A stretch of 64,000 nucleotides of DNA from JANQIV01 sp050117315 (lineage in GTDB: Bacteria > Bacteroidota > Ignavibacteria > Ignavibacteriales > Melioribacteraceae): assembly GCA_050117315.1 (NCBI GenBank), contig JASFMY010000016.1, positions 10,466-74,465 on the forward strand, given 5' to 3'. The translations under genes and the position numbers were made by a program. The notes under the pieces were generated by a model. It was not told the origin of the DNA, made no database searches, and saw nothing but the letters and a program-made list of their open reading frames with translations. Of this stretch, positions 28,512 to 36,992 are shown in pieces. Position 1 is the stretch's first letter, and every line of letters begins with the position of its first letter.

Positions 28512-28868
28512 ATGAAAACGCTAAAAGAATTTAAAGTCTACAGAACAGAGATGAATAATAAAATAATAAACTCAGGTTTCAGTGATTTTAAGAAATTTTT
28601 TGCATTGGATAATAAAGCCTATCATCCGGGTGCTCTTGATGCAAAAACAAAAGAACTAATGGGGCTTGTCGCCTCGATGGTTTTAAGATGCAACGACTGC
28701 ATACTTTACCATATTGATAGGTCTATAGAAGAAGGAGCAAGTAGGCAGGAACTTTATGAATCATTTAATATCGCTCTAATGGTGGGGGGCTCCATTGTAA
28801 TTCCTCATTTAAGATTTGCAATGGAGAAAGTTGATGAAATTATAGGAGAAGATAATGACAAAAAGTAA
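28512..28868 (+). CDS. Carboxymuconolactone decarboxylase/AhpD-like protein
   Basis: 118 residues, all helical. The AhpD-type redox motif is Cys60-Asn-Asp-Cys63 with His67 (LRCNDCILYHIDR), and the GGSIVIPHLRFA C-terminus is conserved in the family. Such proteins are peroxidase-like thiol-disulfide enzymes in oxidative stress, although many members are uncharacterised. GGAG at 28503-28506 precedes the ATG. The gene overlaps rdgB by 14 bp, so the two are co-translated. Confidence 0.88.
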   Translation: MKTLKEFKVYRTEMNNKIINSGFSDFKKFFALDNKAYHPGALDAKTKELMGLVASMVLRCNDCILYHIDRSIEEGASRQELYESFNIALMVGGSIVIPHLRFAMEKVDEIIGEDNDKK

Positions 28869-29448
28869 AATTGTTTTTGCAACAGGTAACCATGATAAAT
28901 TTAAAGAAGTATCAAAAATATTCTCAGACACAAACTACGAATTATTGAAAGTTACTGATCTTGGTAAAATGCCGGAGGTTATTGAGAACGGAAGTACGTA
29001 TGAAGAAAATGCTTTTATAAAAGCAGATGCAATTTATAATAAATTTGGATTCCCGGTAATTGCCGACGACTCAGGGATAGAGGTTGAACAGCTAGACGGC
29101 AGGCCCGGAATTTATGCAGCAAGATACGCCGGTGAAGATTGCACCTACTCGGATAATAATAAAAAACTTATTAATGAATTAAAGAATTTTGAAGAACCGC
29201 ACAAAGCTAAGTTTGTATGCTGTGCACTTTTTTACGATGGCGACAATAAAATATCCGCTATCGGCGAATTACACGGCAAAATTATAAGTGAACCGAAAGG
29301 TGATAAAGGTTTTGGTTACGATCCTGTTTTTGTTCCCGACGGTTATAATATTACTTGTGCTGAAATGAAGTTAGAAGAAAAAAATAAAATCAGCCACAGG
29401 GGGAAAGCTTTCCATAGGCTCAAAGAAATGCTGCACACAAAATGTTGA
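28855..29448 (+). CDS. rdgB: XTP/dITP diphosphatase (non-canonical purine NTP pyrophosphatase)
   Basis: 197 residues of the Ham1/RdgB family. Motifs include FATGNHDKFKEV at the N-terminus, DDSGIEVEQLDGRPGIYAARYAG, GFGYDPVFVPDG and the C-terminal SHRGKAF. It hydrolyses ITP, dITP and XTP to monophosphates and keeps deaminated purines out of DNA and RNA. The ATG lies inside the end of the preceding gene. A long 21-bp tandem array begins about 50 bp after its stop. Confidence 0.96.
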   Translation: MTKSKIVFATGNHDKFKEVSKIFSDTNYELLKVTDLGKMPEVIENGSTYEENAFIKADAIYNKFGFPVIADDSGIEVEQLDGRPGIYAARYAGEDCTYSDNNKKLINELKNFEEPHKAKFVCCALFYDGDNKISAIGELHGKIISEPKGDKGFGYDPVFVPDGYNITCAEMKLEEKNKISHRGKAFHRLKEMLHTKC

Positions 29449-29496
29449 TTTTGCAGATTGATGAGTTACATCATAACTAATGGATGAATTATGACA

Positions 29497-29785
29497 GCTT
29501 GGCGATGAAATATCGTTGCTTGATGCCGAAATACGATTACTTAGCGATGAAATATCGTTGCTTGATGCCGAAATACGATTGCTTGGCGATGAAATATCGT
29601 TGCTTAGTGCCGAAATATGATTGCTTAGCGATGAAAGGTCGTTGCTTGATGCTGAAATACGATTGCTTGGCGATGAAATATCGTTGCTTAGTGCCGAAAT
29701 ATGATTGCTTAGCGATGAAAGGTCGTTGCTTGATGCCGAAATACGATTGCTTAGCGATGAATCGTTGCTTAATGCTGAAACATAC
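29497..29785. repeat. 21-bp tandem array with 42-bp AB higher order, 14 units
   Basis: GCTT (once ACTT) recurs at 29497, 29518, 29539, 29560, 29581, 29602, 29623, 29644, 29665, 29686, 29707, 29728, 29749 and 29767. That is 21 bp every time except for one 18-bp step. Two unit types alternate: type A contains GCGATGAAATATCGTT and type B contains ATGCCGAAATACGATT. The A unit carries a CGAT...ATCG inverted repeat. A 103-codon frame runs through it (29484-29795), with alternating heptads CLAMKYR and CLMPKYD. It has no clear ribosome site or known domain, so I list it as a repeat and not a gene. Confidence 0.9.
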
Positions 29786-29796
29786 CTTTAAATAAT

Positions 29797-30477
29797 TTAT
29801 TTGACTGCAATAACTACCTGAACTAATCCAAAGGTAAGGTAGTAATGCTCTACTTTTTTGAACCCCGATTTATTTAATAATTCAACCAGATCGATTTTTT
29901 TATCAAACTCTCCAACGGATTCGGGAAGGTAGGTATACGCTTCTTTATCTTTGGAAATTAGTTTTCCTATAAAAGGTAATATTTTGTTGAAGTATAATAA
30001 GTAGATATTTTTAATGATTTTGTTTCGGGGAAGACTGAATTCAAGTATAGTTGCTTTCCCGTTTTCTGTTAAGACTCTATAAAAGGAATTAAATCCTTCC
30101 TGTATATCATAAAAATTGCGAACCCCAAACGCTACTGTAATATTGGTAAAACTCTTGTCTTTAATTGGCAGCCTTTCGGCAATACACTGAAGAATGTTTC
30201 CTTTACTCCAATCCTTTTTGTAATTAAAGAGGCTGAGCATATTAAATGATAAATCAGCACCAACTATAAAATCCGCGCCATGTTTTTTTGCTTCAATTGA
30301 AAAGTCACCGGTGCCGCATGCAATATCCAGCAAGCGGCTGTCTTGATTGATTTTTGTTAGTTTCAATGCTTTCCGGCGCCAGTAATAATCAACACCCAGG
30401 CTTAAAAAATGATTTAAGAAATCGTACTTAGAACTAATAGCATCAAATATTCTTTTAACTCTTTTTTTCTTATCCAT
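29797..30477 (-). CDS. ubiE: Demethylmenaquinone/ubiquinol C-methyltransferase
   Basis: About 226 residues of the UbiE/MenG family. It begins with the typical KKKRVKRIFDAISSKYDFLNHFLSLGVDYYWRRKAL. Motif I is LLDIACGTGDFSIEA and the family signature is NITVAFGVRNFYDI. It performs the last C-methylation in menaquinone (or ubiquinone) synthesis; menaquinone is more likely in this phylum. The ATG at 30477 is preferred to the TTG two codons earlier. No other men gene is adjacent. Its stop is only about 10 bp from the 21-bp tandem array. Confidence 0.94.
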   Translation of the reverse strand: MDKKKRVKRIFDAISSKYDFLNHFLSLGVDYYWRRKALKLTKINQDSRLLDIACGTGDFSIEAKKHGADFIVGADLSFNMLSLFNYKKDWSKGNILQCIAERLPIKDKSFTNITVAFGVRNFYDIQEGFNSFYRVLTENGKATILEFSLPRNKIIKNIYLLYFNKILPFIGKLISKDKEAYTYLPESVGEFDKKIDLVELLNKSGFKKVEHYYLTFGLVQVVIAVK

Positions 30478-30532
30478 ATTCAATTATATTTATCAGTATA
30501 ACTTATAGCTGGTGAATTTAACAGGAATTAAA

Positions 30533-30853
30533 ATGAATAAATATATAAAAGCAATCCGTGAAAACATTTGTTCCATCTGTATTGATTCGGATGAAAATGG
30601 GATATGTACATTATCAAATAATGAAATTTGTGCAGTAGAACATCATTTCCCGAAGATAATCGAAGTAATAAATGATAATGATACTGAAAATATTGATGAA
30701 CTAGTAACGGTTTTACGGGAAGAAGTTTGCTCAGAGTGCAATTCTCAAAATGAAGAGGGCACTTGTAATTTACGCGATGATGCGAATTGTTCATTGGACA
30801 GGTACTTCCCGGTAATTGCAGAAACAATTCGAAAAGTGGAAGCTGAAAATTAA
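30533..30853 (+). CDS. Small protein with two identical Cys4 motifs
   Basis: 106 residues from the ATG at 30533, which has AGGA about 7 bases upstream. The protein is an internal duplication. Cys13, 16, 25, 33 and Cys66, 69, 78, 86 have exactly the same spacing (C-x2-C-x8-C-x7-C), 53 residues apart, and each set is followed by a HHFP or RYFP and a helix. Each quartet could bind zinc or an Fe-S cluster. There is no signal peptide or membrane segment, so it is cytoplasmic. I do not recognise a named function. It overlaps the convergent PAP2 gene by 4 bp. Confidence 0.8.
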   Translation: MNKYIKAIRENICSICIDSDENGICTLSNNEICAVEHHFPKIIEVINDNDTENIDELVTVLREEVCSECNSQNEEGTCNLRDDANCSLDRYFPVIAETIRKVEAEN

Positions 30854-31797
30854 TTTTTCCCGGTAACAATTTTTTTCTCATCAAATTTATTCCACCAATT
30901 AAAAAGCGGCTTACCTGTAACAATTGTTATTATCATAAAAACAACTCCGCCGATTAAATCAACCACATAATGATATCTTAAGTAAACCGTTGCAAAGATA
31001 AGTAAAGTTCCAACGGGTATTACTAAATATTTAGTCTTACTTTTAAATATTAAGGATAAATAAATAACCAGCAATGTAACTTGTGTGTGCCCGCTCGGGA
31101 AAGCATCCCTCTGTACAATACTTGCGGCATTCGGCTGGTGTATTGAAACCGACTCACCCGCATTGATGATATCTCTTAAAAAATTTGTCAGGAAAATACC
31201 GGGAAGTTCATCATTTATTAGGTAGAAATCGTGCAGTGTAAACCGGGGACCTATGGCCGGGAAAATAAAGTAACCTATGTATGATAAAAAAAATCCGTAA
31301 ACAATTATAAAGGCACAATATTCATATTCCCTGCACTTATTTGTCGTAATTAAATTTATCCCCAATATTATTGGCAGAAAGAAAAAAGTAGAATAAGCAA
31401 TCTGTAGTATTTCCGTTAAAAGGGGGAACGAAATACCTGTTAACTCATCGGTTGGATCGCAATTAAATATTATTCTATCAATATTTATCAGTATGTCGTC
31501 AATTAATGAACCGCGCAAAGAAATTATTACATGATACAGTTCTTTGAAAGTTATGAATATAAGCGGTACTAAATACCAGTAATGTAATTGTCGCCAAAAA
31601 ATATTGTTGTTTGAGTTAGCTTTGTGGGCAATCAACAAAACAGAGAAGATAATAAGTACATTCCCGATAAGATGAACATGGCTATTGTCAATCTTTTCAA
31701 CAAAAATTAGATTTATAATAGTCAGTAAAACGAAGAACACGATTACTATAAAATCGACAGGCTTAAGAATCCGGAGAGAATATTTTAATCTTTCCAT
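30850..31797 (-). CDS. PAP2-superfamily membrane phosphatase
   Basis: About 315 residues with six or more hydrophobic segments. The PAP2 core motifs are FPSGHTQVTLL and YLRYHYVVDLIGG, and a GPRFTLHD segment precedes them, as in the PAP2_3/inositol phosphotransferase-like group. It probably dephosphorylates or transfers a phosphate on a lipid in the inner membrane. The exact lipid is unknown. The ATG shares its A with the mgtE stop (TAATG), so it is translationally coupled downstream of mgtE. The frame extends 10 codons further up, but those lie within mgtE. Confidence 0.85.
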   Translation of the reverse strand: MERLKYSLRILKPVDFIVIVFFVLLTIINLIFVEKIDNSHVHLIGNVLIIFSVLLIAHKANSNNNIFWRQLHYWYLVPLIFITFKELYHVIISLRGSLIDDILINIDRIIFNCDPTDELTGISFPLLTEILQIAYSTFFFLPIILGINLITTNKCREYEYCAFIIVYGFFLSYIGYFIFPAIGPRFTLHDFYLINDELPGIFLTNFLRDIINAGESVSIHQPNAASIVQRDAFPSGHTQVTLLVIYLSLIFKSKTKYLVIPVGTLLIFATVYLRYHYVVDLIGGVVFMIITIVTGKPLFNWWNKFDEKKIVTGKN

Positions 31798-33194
31798 TAG
31801 CTGAAGAAGAATGCTATAATAAACCATATGTAAATTATTAAACCGAGGATATCGTTTGTAGCGGTTACAAATGGCCCGGTAGCAAGCGCCGGGTCAAATC
31901 CCATTTTTTTTAAAATTACCGGTATAGTGGCTCCTACCATAGTTGCAAAAATAATTATCGTCAATAGAGCAACCGACAAAACAAGAGCAAAGTACACGGA
32001 ATAATCCTGGCTGTCTGAAAAAAAGAGCGTAGTTGCCAAAAGCAAAATAAGACTACAGGCAATACCGTTAAGCATGGCAACCATGAATTCTTTTGATAAT
32101 TTTTTAAGGCTTTCGTTAATCCAGATATCGCCGGACGACAGACCTCTTACCATTACTATCGCTGCCTGTGTTCCCGTGCTGCCGCCCATTGCCATTACTA
32201 TCGGGATAAAAAAAGTAGCCACAACCATTCTAGTAATTATGTGCTCATATTTTGATAATACAACGGCTGCAATAATTTCCATGGCTAAGGCCAGAAGCAG
32301 CCAGGGTAGTCTAATTCTTGTAATTCTAAAGATTGTATCGCTTGCTTCCTGTTCTTCGGATAACCCGGCGATTTTTTGAATATCTTCCGAAGCTTCTTCT
32401 TGGATTACGTCAACAATATCGTCAACGGTAATTCTTCCAAGCATTACTTTGTTCTCGTTAACAACAGGTATTGAAACAAGGTTATACTTTTCAATTATAT
32501 TTGCAACTTCTTCCTGGTCAATTTCCGGTGTTACATAAATCAAATCTTCTTCCATGACTTCGGAAATCGGCTTGTTTGAAGCATTGATTAATAGAGATTT
32601 TAACGAAACAACACCAACCAACTTTTCATTTTTGGTTAAAACATATATGTAATAAATGTGTTCAAATTCTTCCGCATTTTTTCTAACTTCTTCGGTTGCA
32701 TCACCGACTGTAGCAGTGTCTTGCACAAAAACAAAATCGCTGTTCATTATACCGCCTGCAGTATCTTCTCTATACTGCATCAGCAGTTTAACATCCTCGG
32801 ACTGTTCGGAACCTATATTTTCAAGAACGTGTTCTGCAACCGGTTCTGGCAGTTCATTGACAATATCGGCGGCATCGTCATCTTCAAGTTCTTCAAATAT
32901 CTCAGTAATCTTTTCAGGTTCAATTTGCTTTAGAAGTTTTTCTCTAAGGTTTTCATCAAGTTCGGGGAGTACTTCGCCGCCCACTTCGGTATCCAATAAT
33001 TGGAACGAGTACTTGGCATTATCTACATTTAAGTGATTGATTATTTCAGCAATATCTGCAGAGTGAAGGTCTGCAAAAATATTCCGCAATCCCTGGTCTC
33101 TTTGCTCCTGGATAAGAAAATTTATGCTGTCCAGCAGTTCGCTGTCGACCTGGATTACATCTCTTACCGGGTTATTTTGTTTTGATTTGGGCAT
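31797..33194 (-). CDS. mgtE: Magnesium transporter MgtE
   Basis: 465 residues in the MgtE order. The N-domain of superhelical repeats runs to about residue 130 (IFADLHSADIAEIINHLN, LEDDDAADIVNELPE). A CBS pair follows (about 135-255, with the typical IPVVNENKVMLGRITVDDIVDVI), and then five membrane helices with the pore and metal segment PALATGPFVTATNDILGL. It is a Mg-gated Mg2+ channel, with the cytosolic domains sensing intracellular magnesium. It sits between rsmA (23-bp overlap) and the PAP2 gene (one shared base), in one transcription unit. Confidence 0.96.
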   Translation of the reverse strand: MPKSKQNNPVRDVIQVDSELLDSINFLIQEQRDQGLRNIFADLHSADIAEIINHLNVDNAKYSFQLLDTEVGGEVLPELDENLREKLLKQIEPEKITEIFEELEDDDAADIVNELPEPVAEHVLENIGSEQSEDVKLLMQYREDTAGGIMNSDFVFVQDTATVGDATEEVRKNAEEFEHIYYIYVLTKNEKLVGVVSLKSLLINASNKPISEVMEEDLIYVTPEIDQEEVANIIEKYNLVSIPVVNENKVMLGRITVDDIVDVIQEEASEDIQKIAGLSEEQEASDTIFRITRIRLPWLLLALAMEIIAAVVLSKYEHIITRMVVATFFIPIVMAMGGSTGTQAAIVMVRGLSSGDIWINESLKKLSKEFMVAMLNGIACSLILLLATTLFFSDSQDYSVYFALVLSVALLTIIIFATMVGATIPVILKKMGFDPALATGPFVTATNDILGLIIYIWFIIAFFFS

Positions 33195-33966
33195 CCTGAT
33201 TTTGTACTAATCTTGTAATGTCTATAAAGTTTTTTATGCTTAGTTTTTCAGCACGTAAATGCAACATATCGGTTATACTCGAAAAATCATAATTACTAAA
33301 TATACTATTACTTAATGAATTTTTTAATGTTTTTCTTCTATTACCGAAACACGCTTTTACAATTTTTACAAAAGTCTTCTTATTTATATTATTATCCAGA
33401 TTATCATTAAACCTCAAATTTACTAATGCGGAGTATACTTTCGGTTTGGGATAGAAAACGTTTGGAGAAATCTTGAAACAAAATTTGATAACTGCAAAGT
33501 AGTTTAATATTACACTCAATATTCCGTAATCTTTTGAGCCCGGTTCGGCAATCATTCTTTTTGCAACTTCGTATTGAACCATAATAGTTGCATCACTGAT
33601 AAAGTTTATATTTTCTATTAATTTAAACAAAATAGGGGAAGTAATATAATAAGGCAGGTTACCTGCGATTCTTATTTTTTTATTTTTATAAAATTGTACA
33701 AGATCCAAATCCAAAAAATCTTCATTTATTATCTCAAGATTATCAAATTTGTTTTTTAATAACTCTATTTTACGGTTATCAATTTCTACAACCGTTAGTT
33801 TTGAAACTGCCTCCGAAAGATATTTTGTAAGCGCTCCTTCACCCGGGCCAACTTCAATTATGTTATCATGAAGTGACGGATTAATTTCCTTAACAATTTT
33901 CTCAATAATATTTTTGTCAATTAAATAATTTTGTCCGAATCTTTTTAACGGTCTGTCGTTTACCAT
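33172..33966 (-). CDS. rsmA: 16S rRNA (adenine1518-N6/adenine1519-N6) dimethyltransferase
   Basis: 264 residues of the KsgA/RsmA family. It starts RPLKRFGQNYLIDKNIIEKIV. Motif I is IIEVGPGEGALTKYL, motif IV is NLPYYITSPI, and the C-terminal small domain carries KACFGNRRKTLKNSL. It dimethylates two adjacent adenosines in the 3' hairpin of 16S rRNA late in 30S assembly. It is the first gene of a minus-strand run with mgtE and the PAP2 gene. About 100 bp separate it from the divergent ROK gene. Confidence 0.96.
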   Translation of the reverse strand: MVNDRPLKRFGQNYLIDKNIIEKIVKEINPSLHDNIIEVGPGEGALTKYLSEAVSKLTVVEIDNRKIELLKNKFDNLEIINEDFLDLDLVQFYKNKKIRIAGNLPYYITSPILFKLIENINFISDATIMVQYEVAKRMIAEPGSKDYGILSVILNYFAVIKFCFKISPNVFYPKPKVYSALVNLRFNDNLDNNINKKTFVKIVKACFGNRRKTLKNSLSNSIFSNYDFSSITDMLHLRAEKLSIKNFIDITRLVQNQDAQIKTK

Positions 33967-34068
33967 AAATCATTGTATTTTTTATTTAAGTTGTAAAAAA
34001 GAAATTAATTAAAAAAACATTTTTATTTATATTGTTACGGACGATAAGAATAGAATACGAGGACGAGA

Positions 34069-35034
34069 ATGGATGATAAAAATATAATTGCTGTTGATCT
34101 GGGAGGGACAAAAATTTTAACCGCTTTATTAGGCGAAAGCAATTCGATAATAGAAACCGTAAAAAAACAAACCAGCATAAATAAAGGGGCGGATGCTTTG
34201 GTAAAAGATATTGCGGATTCTATAAATGAATTGTTAAAATTATGCAGGAAAGATGAAGACCAAATTAAGGCTATTTGTATGGGTGTTCCCGGTACTGTTA
34301 ATCCGTTTACGGGGTTTATAGGCAATGCACCGAATCTTAAAATTAGCGGTTACAATATAAAGGAAGCTTTGCAGAAATATTTTAATAAACCTATACTAAT
34401 TGAAAATGATGTTAACATAGCTGCACTGGGAATAAAAAAATTTGAATTCAATAATGATGTGAAAAACATGCTTGTAGTGTTTGTAGGGACAGGGATTGGC
34501 GGTGCTTTAATTTTTGACGGCAAGCTATATAGAGGTTCATCGTTTTATGCCGGTGAGATAGGGCATATGCTTGTTGAAAAAAAAGGTAAATTTGATTTTG
34601 ATAATGGAGCAACAACTTTTGAAAGCCTGGCAAGCAGAACTGCAGTAGTAGAATCAATTGTGAATGATATTAGAGGCGGCAAAGATTCAGTTCTAAAAAA
34701 GATTGTTTCATCTAATAAGAAAATAAAAAGCAAAGCACTTGCAACTGCCGTTAAAGAGGGCGATAAAGTTGCGGTAAAACATTTATCGCGTTCGTGTAAA
34801 ATTATTGGAACTGTTCTGGGCAGTATTACTACTTTATTAAATATTGATACAATTGTTTTGGGCGGTGGGGTAATTGAGGCGATGAACAACTGGATGATGC
34901 CGAAAATTAAAGAGTCGTTTTATTCTGCAGTTTTACCGGAACCGGGGGAAGAAGTTAAAATTGTAGAAACCAAACTTGGCGATCATGCCCCGTTATACGG
35001 CGGATATTTACTTGCAGAGGAATTTTTAAAATAA
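34069..35034 (+). CDS. ROK-family sugar kinase-like protein lacking the zinc motif
   Basis: 321 residues with the ROK/ASKHA phosphate loops IAVDLGGTKILTALL at the N-terminus and VFVGTGIGGALIFDGKLYRG in the centre, and a GEIGHM segment after it. The usual CxCGxxGCxE zinc motif that follows GHM in ROK proteins is replaced by EKKGKFDFDNGATTFESLAS, which contains no cysteine. ROK members include glucokinases, so sugar phosphorylation is plausible. The specificity is not evident. A Met-initiated start with purine-rich GAGGACGAG upstream is used. It converges with the ABC-F gene end to end. Confidence 0.88.
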   Translation: MDDKNIIAVDLGGTKILTALLGESNSIIETVKKQTSINKGADALVKDIADSINELLKLCRKDEDQIKAICMGVPGTVNPFTGFIGNAPNLKISGYNIKEALQKYFNKPILIENDVNIAALGIKKFEFNNDVKNMLVVFVGTGIGGALIFDGKLYRGSSFYAGEIGHMLVEKKGKFDFDNGATTFESLASRTAVVESIVNDIRGGKDSVLKKIVSSNKKIKSKALATAVKEGDKVAVKHLSRSCKIIGTVLGSITTLLNIDTIVLGGGVIEAMNNWMMPKIKESFYSAVLPEPGEEVKIVETKLGDHAPLYGGYLLAEEFLK

Positions 35035-36984
35035 TTATTCGAATGAGTTTTCAATATCTTCCAGTTCGGCAGTGAGTTCCGTCCAGACTGAATAAGTTTC
35101 TTCAAGCTTTGTTTTTATATTTTCATACTGCTGGTTTTTCTCTTTAGATAAAGCGGGATTAGAGAACACTTCTTCTTTGCCCAGCTCATTTTCCAGTATG
35201 TTTTTTTGATTCTCCAATTTTGCAATCTTTAGCTCGTACTCTTCAATCTTGGCCTTAAGCTCTTTTGTAGCTTTATACTTTTTTTGCCTTTGTTCTGCTT
35301 CAATTCTTTTCCGGTCCTTTTTTGTTACTCTTTCCGAATTATTTGAACCGTCATTCTTTTCGATCTTTTCTTCCAACTGTTCCTGTTTTTGGGAAAGATA
35401 GTAGTCTATTCCGCCCAGAAACATTTTTTTTGAGTCAACCCGGATTTCAAAAACTTTATTTATGACCGGCTTCATAAAATCAATATCATGAGAAACAATA
35501 ATAAGCGAGCCGTTAAAGTTTATTAGAGCATCCTGCAGTACAAGTTTGGAATTGTAATCAAGGTGGTTTGTCGGCTCATCAAGTACAATCATGTTTGCTT
35601 TTGTTAACAATATTTTAGCTAATGCTACTCTACTTTTTTCTCCACCCGAAAGCACTTTAACTTTTTTGAATACATCGTCTTCATGAAATAAAAACGATCC
35701 CATTAAAGTCCGCAATTGATTTTCTGTGTAGTTGGTTGATACTTCGGATAGAACTTCGATGATATTTTTGTCGAGATTTAAATCGTCTGCTACCTCTTGA
35801 GCATAATATGATATCTGTGTATTGTGCCCGATTTTTACTTGACCGGCTGTATGATTGAGTTTGTGCGCTATAATTTTAGAGAGCGTGGTTTTTCCCGCAC
35901 CGTTAGGACCAACAAATGCTATTTTATCCCCGCGTTCAATTTGGAAATCAAGATTAGTAAATACGAATTTTTTATCGTCGTAAGACATGGAGAGATTCTC
36001 AATACTGACCGGTATTACTCCGCTTCGCTCAGCTTCCGGAAATCGTATTTTTATCTCGCTTTCAAATTCGGGCAATTCAATTTTATCTATTTTTTCTAAT
36101 TGTTTTACCCTGCTTTGAACTTGTTTAGCTTTTGTATTTTTATATCTGAACCTTTCGATGAATCTTTCCGTCTGCTTAATTTTGCGCTGCTGATTTTTGA
36201 AACTTGCAATTAACTGTTCGTCTCTTTCTTTCTTGTAATTCAAAAAAGATTCATAGTTGCCGTTATAAAAAGAAACTTTATTATTGAATATCTCTATTGT
36301 TTTGCTTGTCACATTATTAATGAAAAACCTATCGTGTGAAACGATAAGTAAAGCCCCGTTATATTTTTTAAAGTATTCAATCAGCCATTGAAGGGAATCG
36401 ATATCAAGATGGTTTGTCGGCTCGTCAAGAAGAATTAAATTGTGTTCACCTAAAAGAATTTTTGCCAGTTCAATTCTCATTTGCCAGCCGCCGGAGAATT
36501 CATTTGTCTTTCTTTTGAAGTCGTTTACAGTAAAACCAAGCCCCATTAAAACGGATTCTATAATGGAGTCCGTTTCGTAATAGTTTATATCATCTTTCTT
36601 GTGCTGTAGTTCTCCTAGTTTTTCAAGAATAGAATTTTTTGTTTCATGAGTTAGATTTTCATCCGACAATTGTGAATGTAATTTATCTTCTTCTTTGGTT
36701 ATTTCGTTAATAATTTTAACGGAAGCTTTTACTTCTTCAAATAATTGATCCCGACTTTGGTTTATAAATTCCTGCGGTAAGTAACCGATGCTTATATTTT
36801 TAGGATAGTTAATTCTCCCGAATTCCGGTGATTCAATACCGTTTAATAATTTTAACAGGGTAGATTTGCCGGAACCATTGGCGCCGACTAAAGCAATTTT
36901 ATCTTCTTTATTAATTCTTAAATTTACATTCTCAAATAAATATCTCCCTGAGTACTGAATTGCTAAGTCTATTAAATCAATCAT
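35035..36984 (-). CDS. ABC-F family ATPase with C-terminal coiled coil
   Basis: 649 residues with two ABC domains and no membrane segments. Walker A motifs are GANGSGKSTLLK and GPNGAGKTTLSK, and signatures are FSGGWQMRIELAK and LSGGEKSRVALAK. Both DEPTNHLD boxes are present, with a charged linker (ERFRYKNTKAKQVQSR) between them. Residues about 560-649 form a coiled coil, as in the YheS/YdiF-type subfamily. ABC-F proteins act on ribosomes, rescuing stalled translation or protecting from antibiotics. The exact role is open. It starts 8 bp after the stop of the upstream propeller gene, so they are probably co-transcribed. Confidence 0.92.
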   Translation of the reverse strand: MIDLIDLAIQYSGRYLFENVNLRINKEDKIALVGANGSGKSTLLKLLNGIESPEFGRINYPKNISIGYLPQEFINQSRDQLFEEVKASVKIINEITKEEDKLHSQLSDENLTHETKNSILEKLGELQHKKDDINYYETDSIIESVLMGLGFTVNDFKRKTNEFSGGWQMRIELAKILLGEHNLILLDEPTNHLDIDSLQWLIEYFKKYNGALLIVSHDRFFINNVTSKTIEIFNNKVSFYNGNYESFLNYKKERDEQLIASFKNQQRKIKQTERFIERFRYKNTKAKQVQSRVKQLEKIDKIELPEFESEIKIRFPEAERSGVIPVSIENLSMSYDDKKFVFTNLDFQIERGDKIAFVGPNGAGKTTLSKIIAHKLNHTAGQVKIGHNTQISYYAQEVADDLNLDKNIIEVLSEVSTNYTENQLRTLMGSFLFHEDDVFKKVKVLSGGEKSRVALAKILLTKANMIVLDEPTNHLDYNSKLVLQDALINFNGSLIIVSHDIDFMKPVINKVFEIRVDSKKMFLGGIDYYLSQKQEQLEEKIEKNDGSNNSERVTKKDRKRIEAEQRQKKYKATKELKAKIEEYELKIAKLENQKNILENELGKEEVFSNPALSKEKNQQYENIKTKLEETYSVWTELTAELEDIENSFE

Positions 36985-36992
36985 AATACTGT

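Noticed and set aside
29484..29795. 103-codon heptad-repeat protein
   Set aside because: The frame exists only because the 21-bp array lacks stops in it. No start signal or recognised domain.
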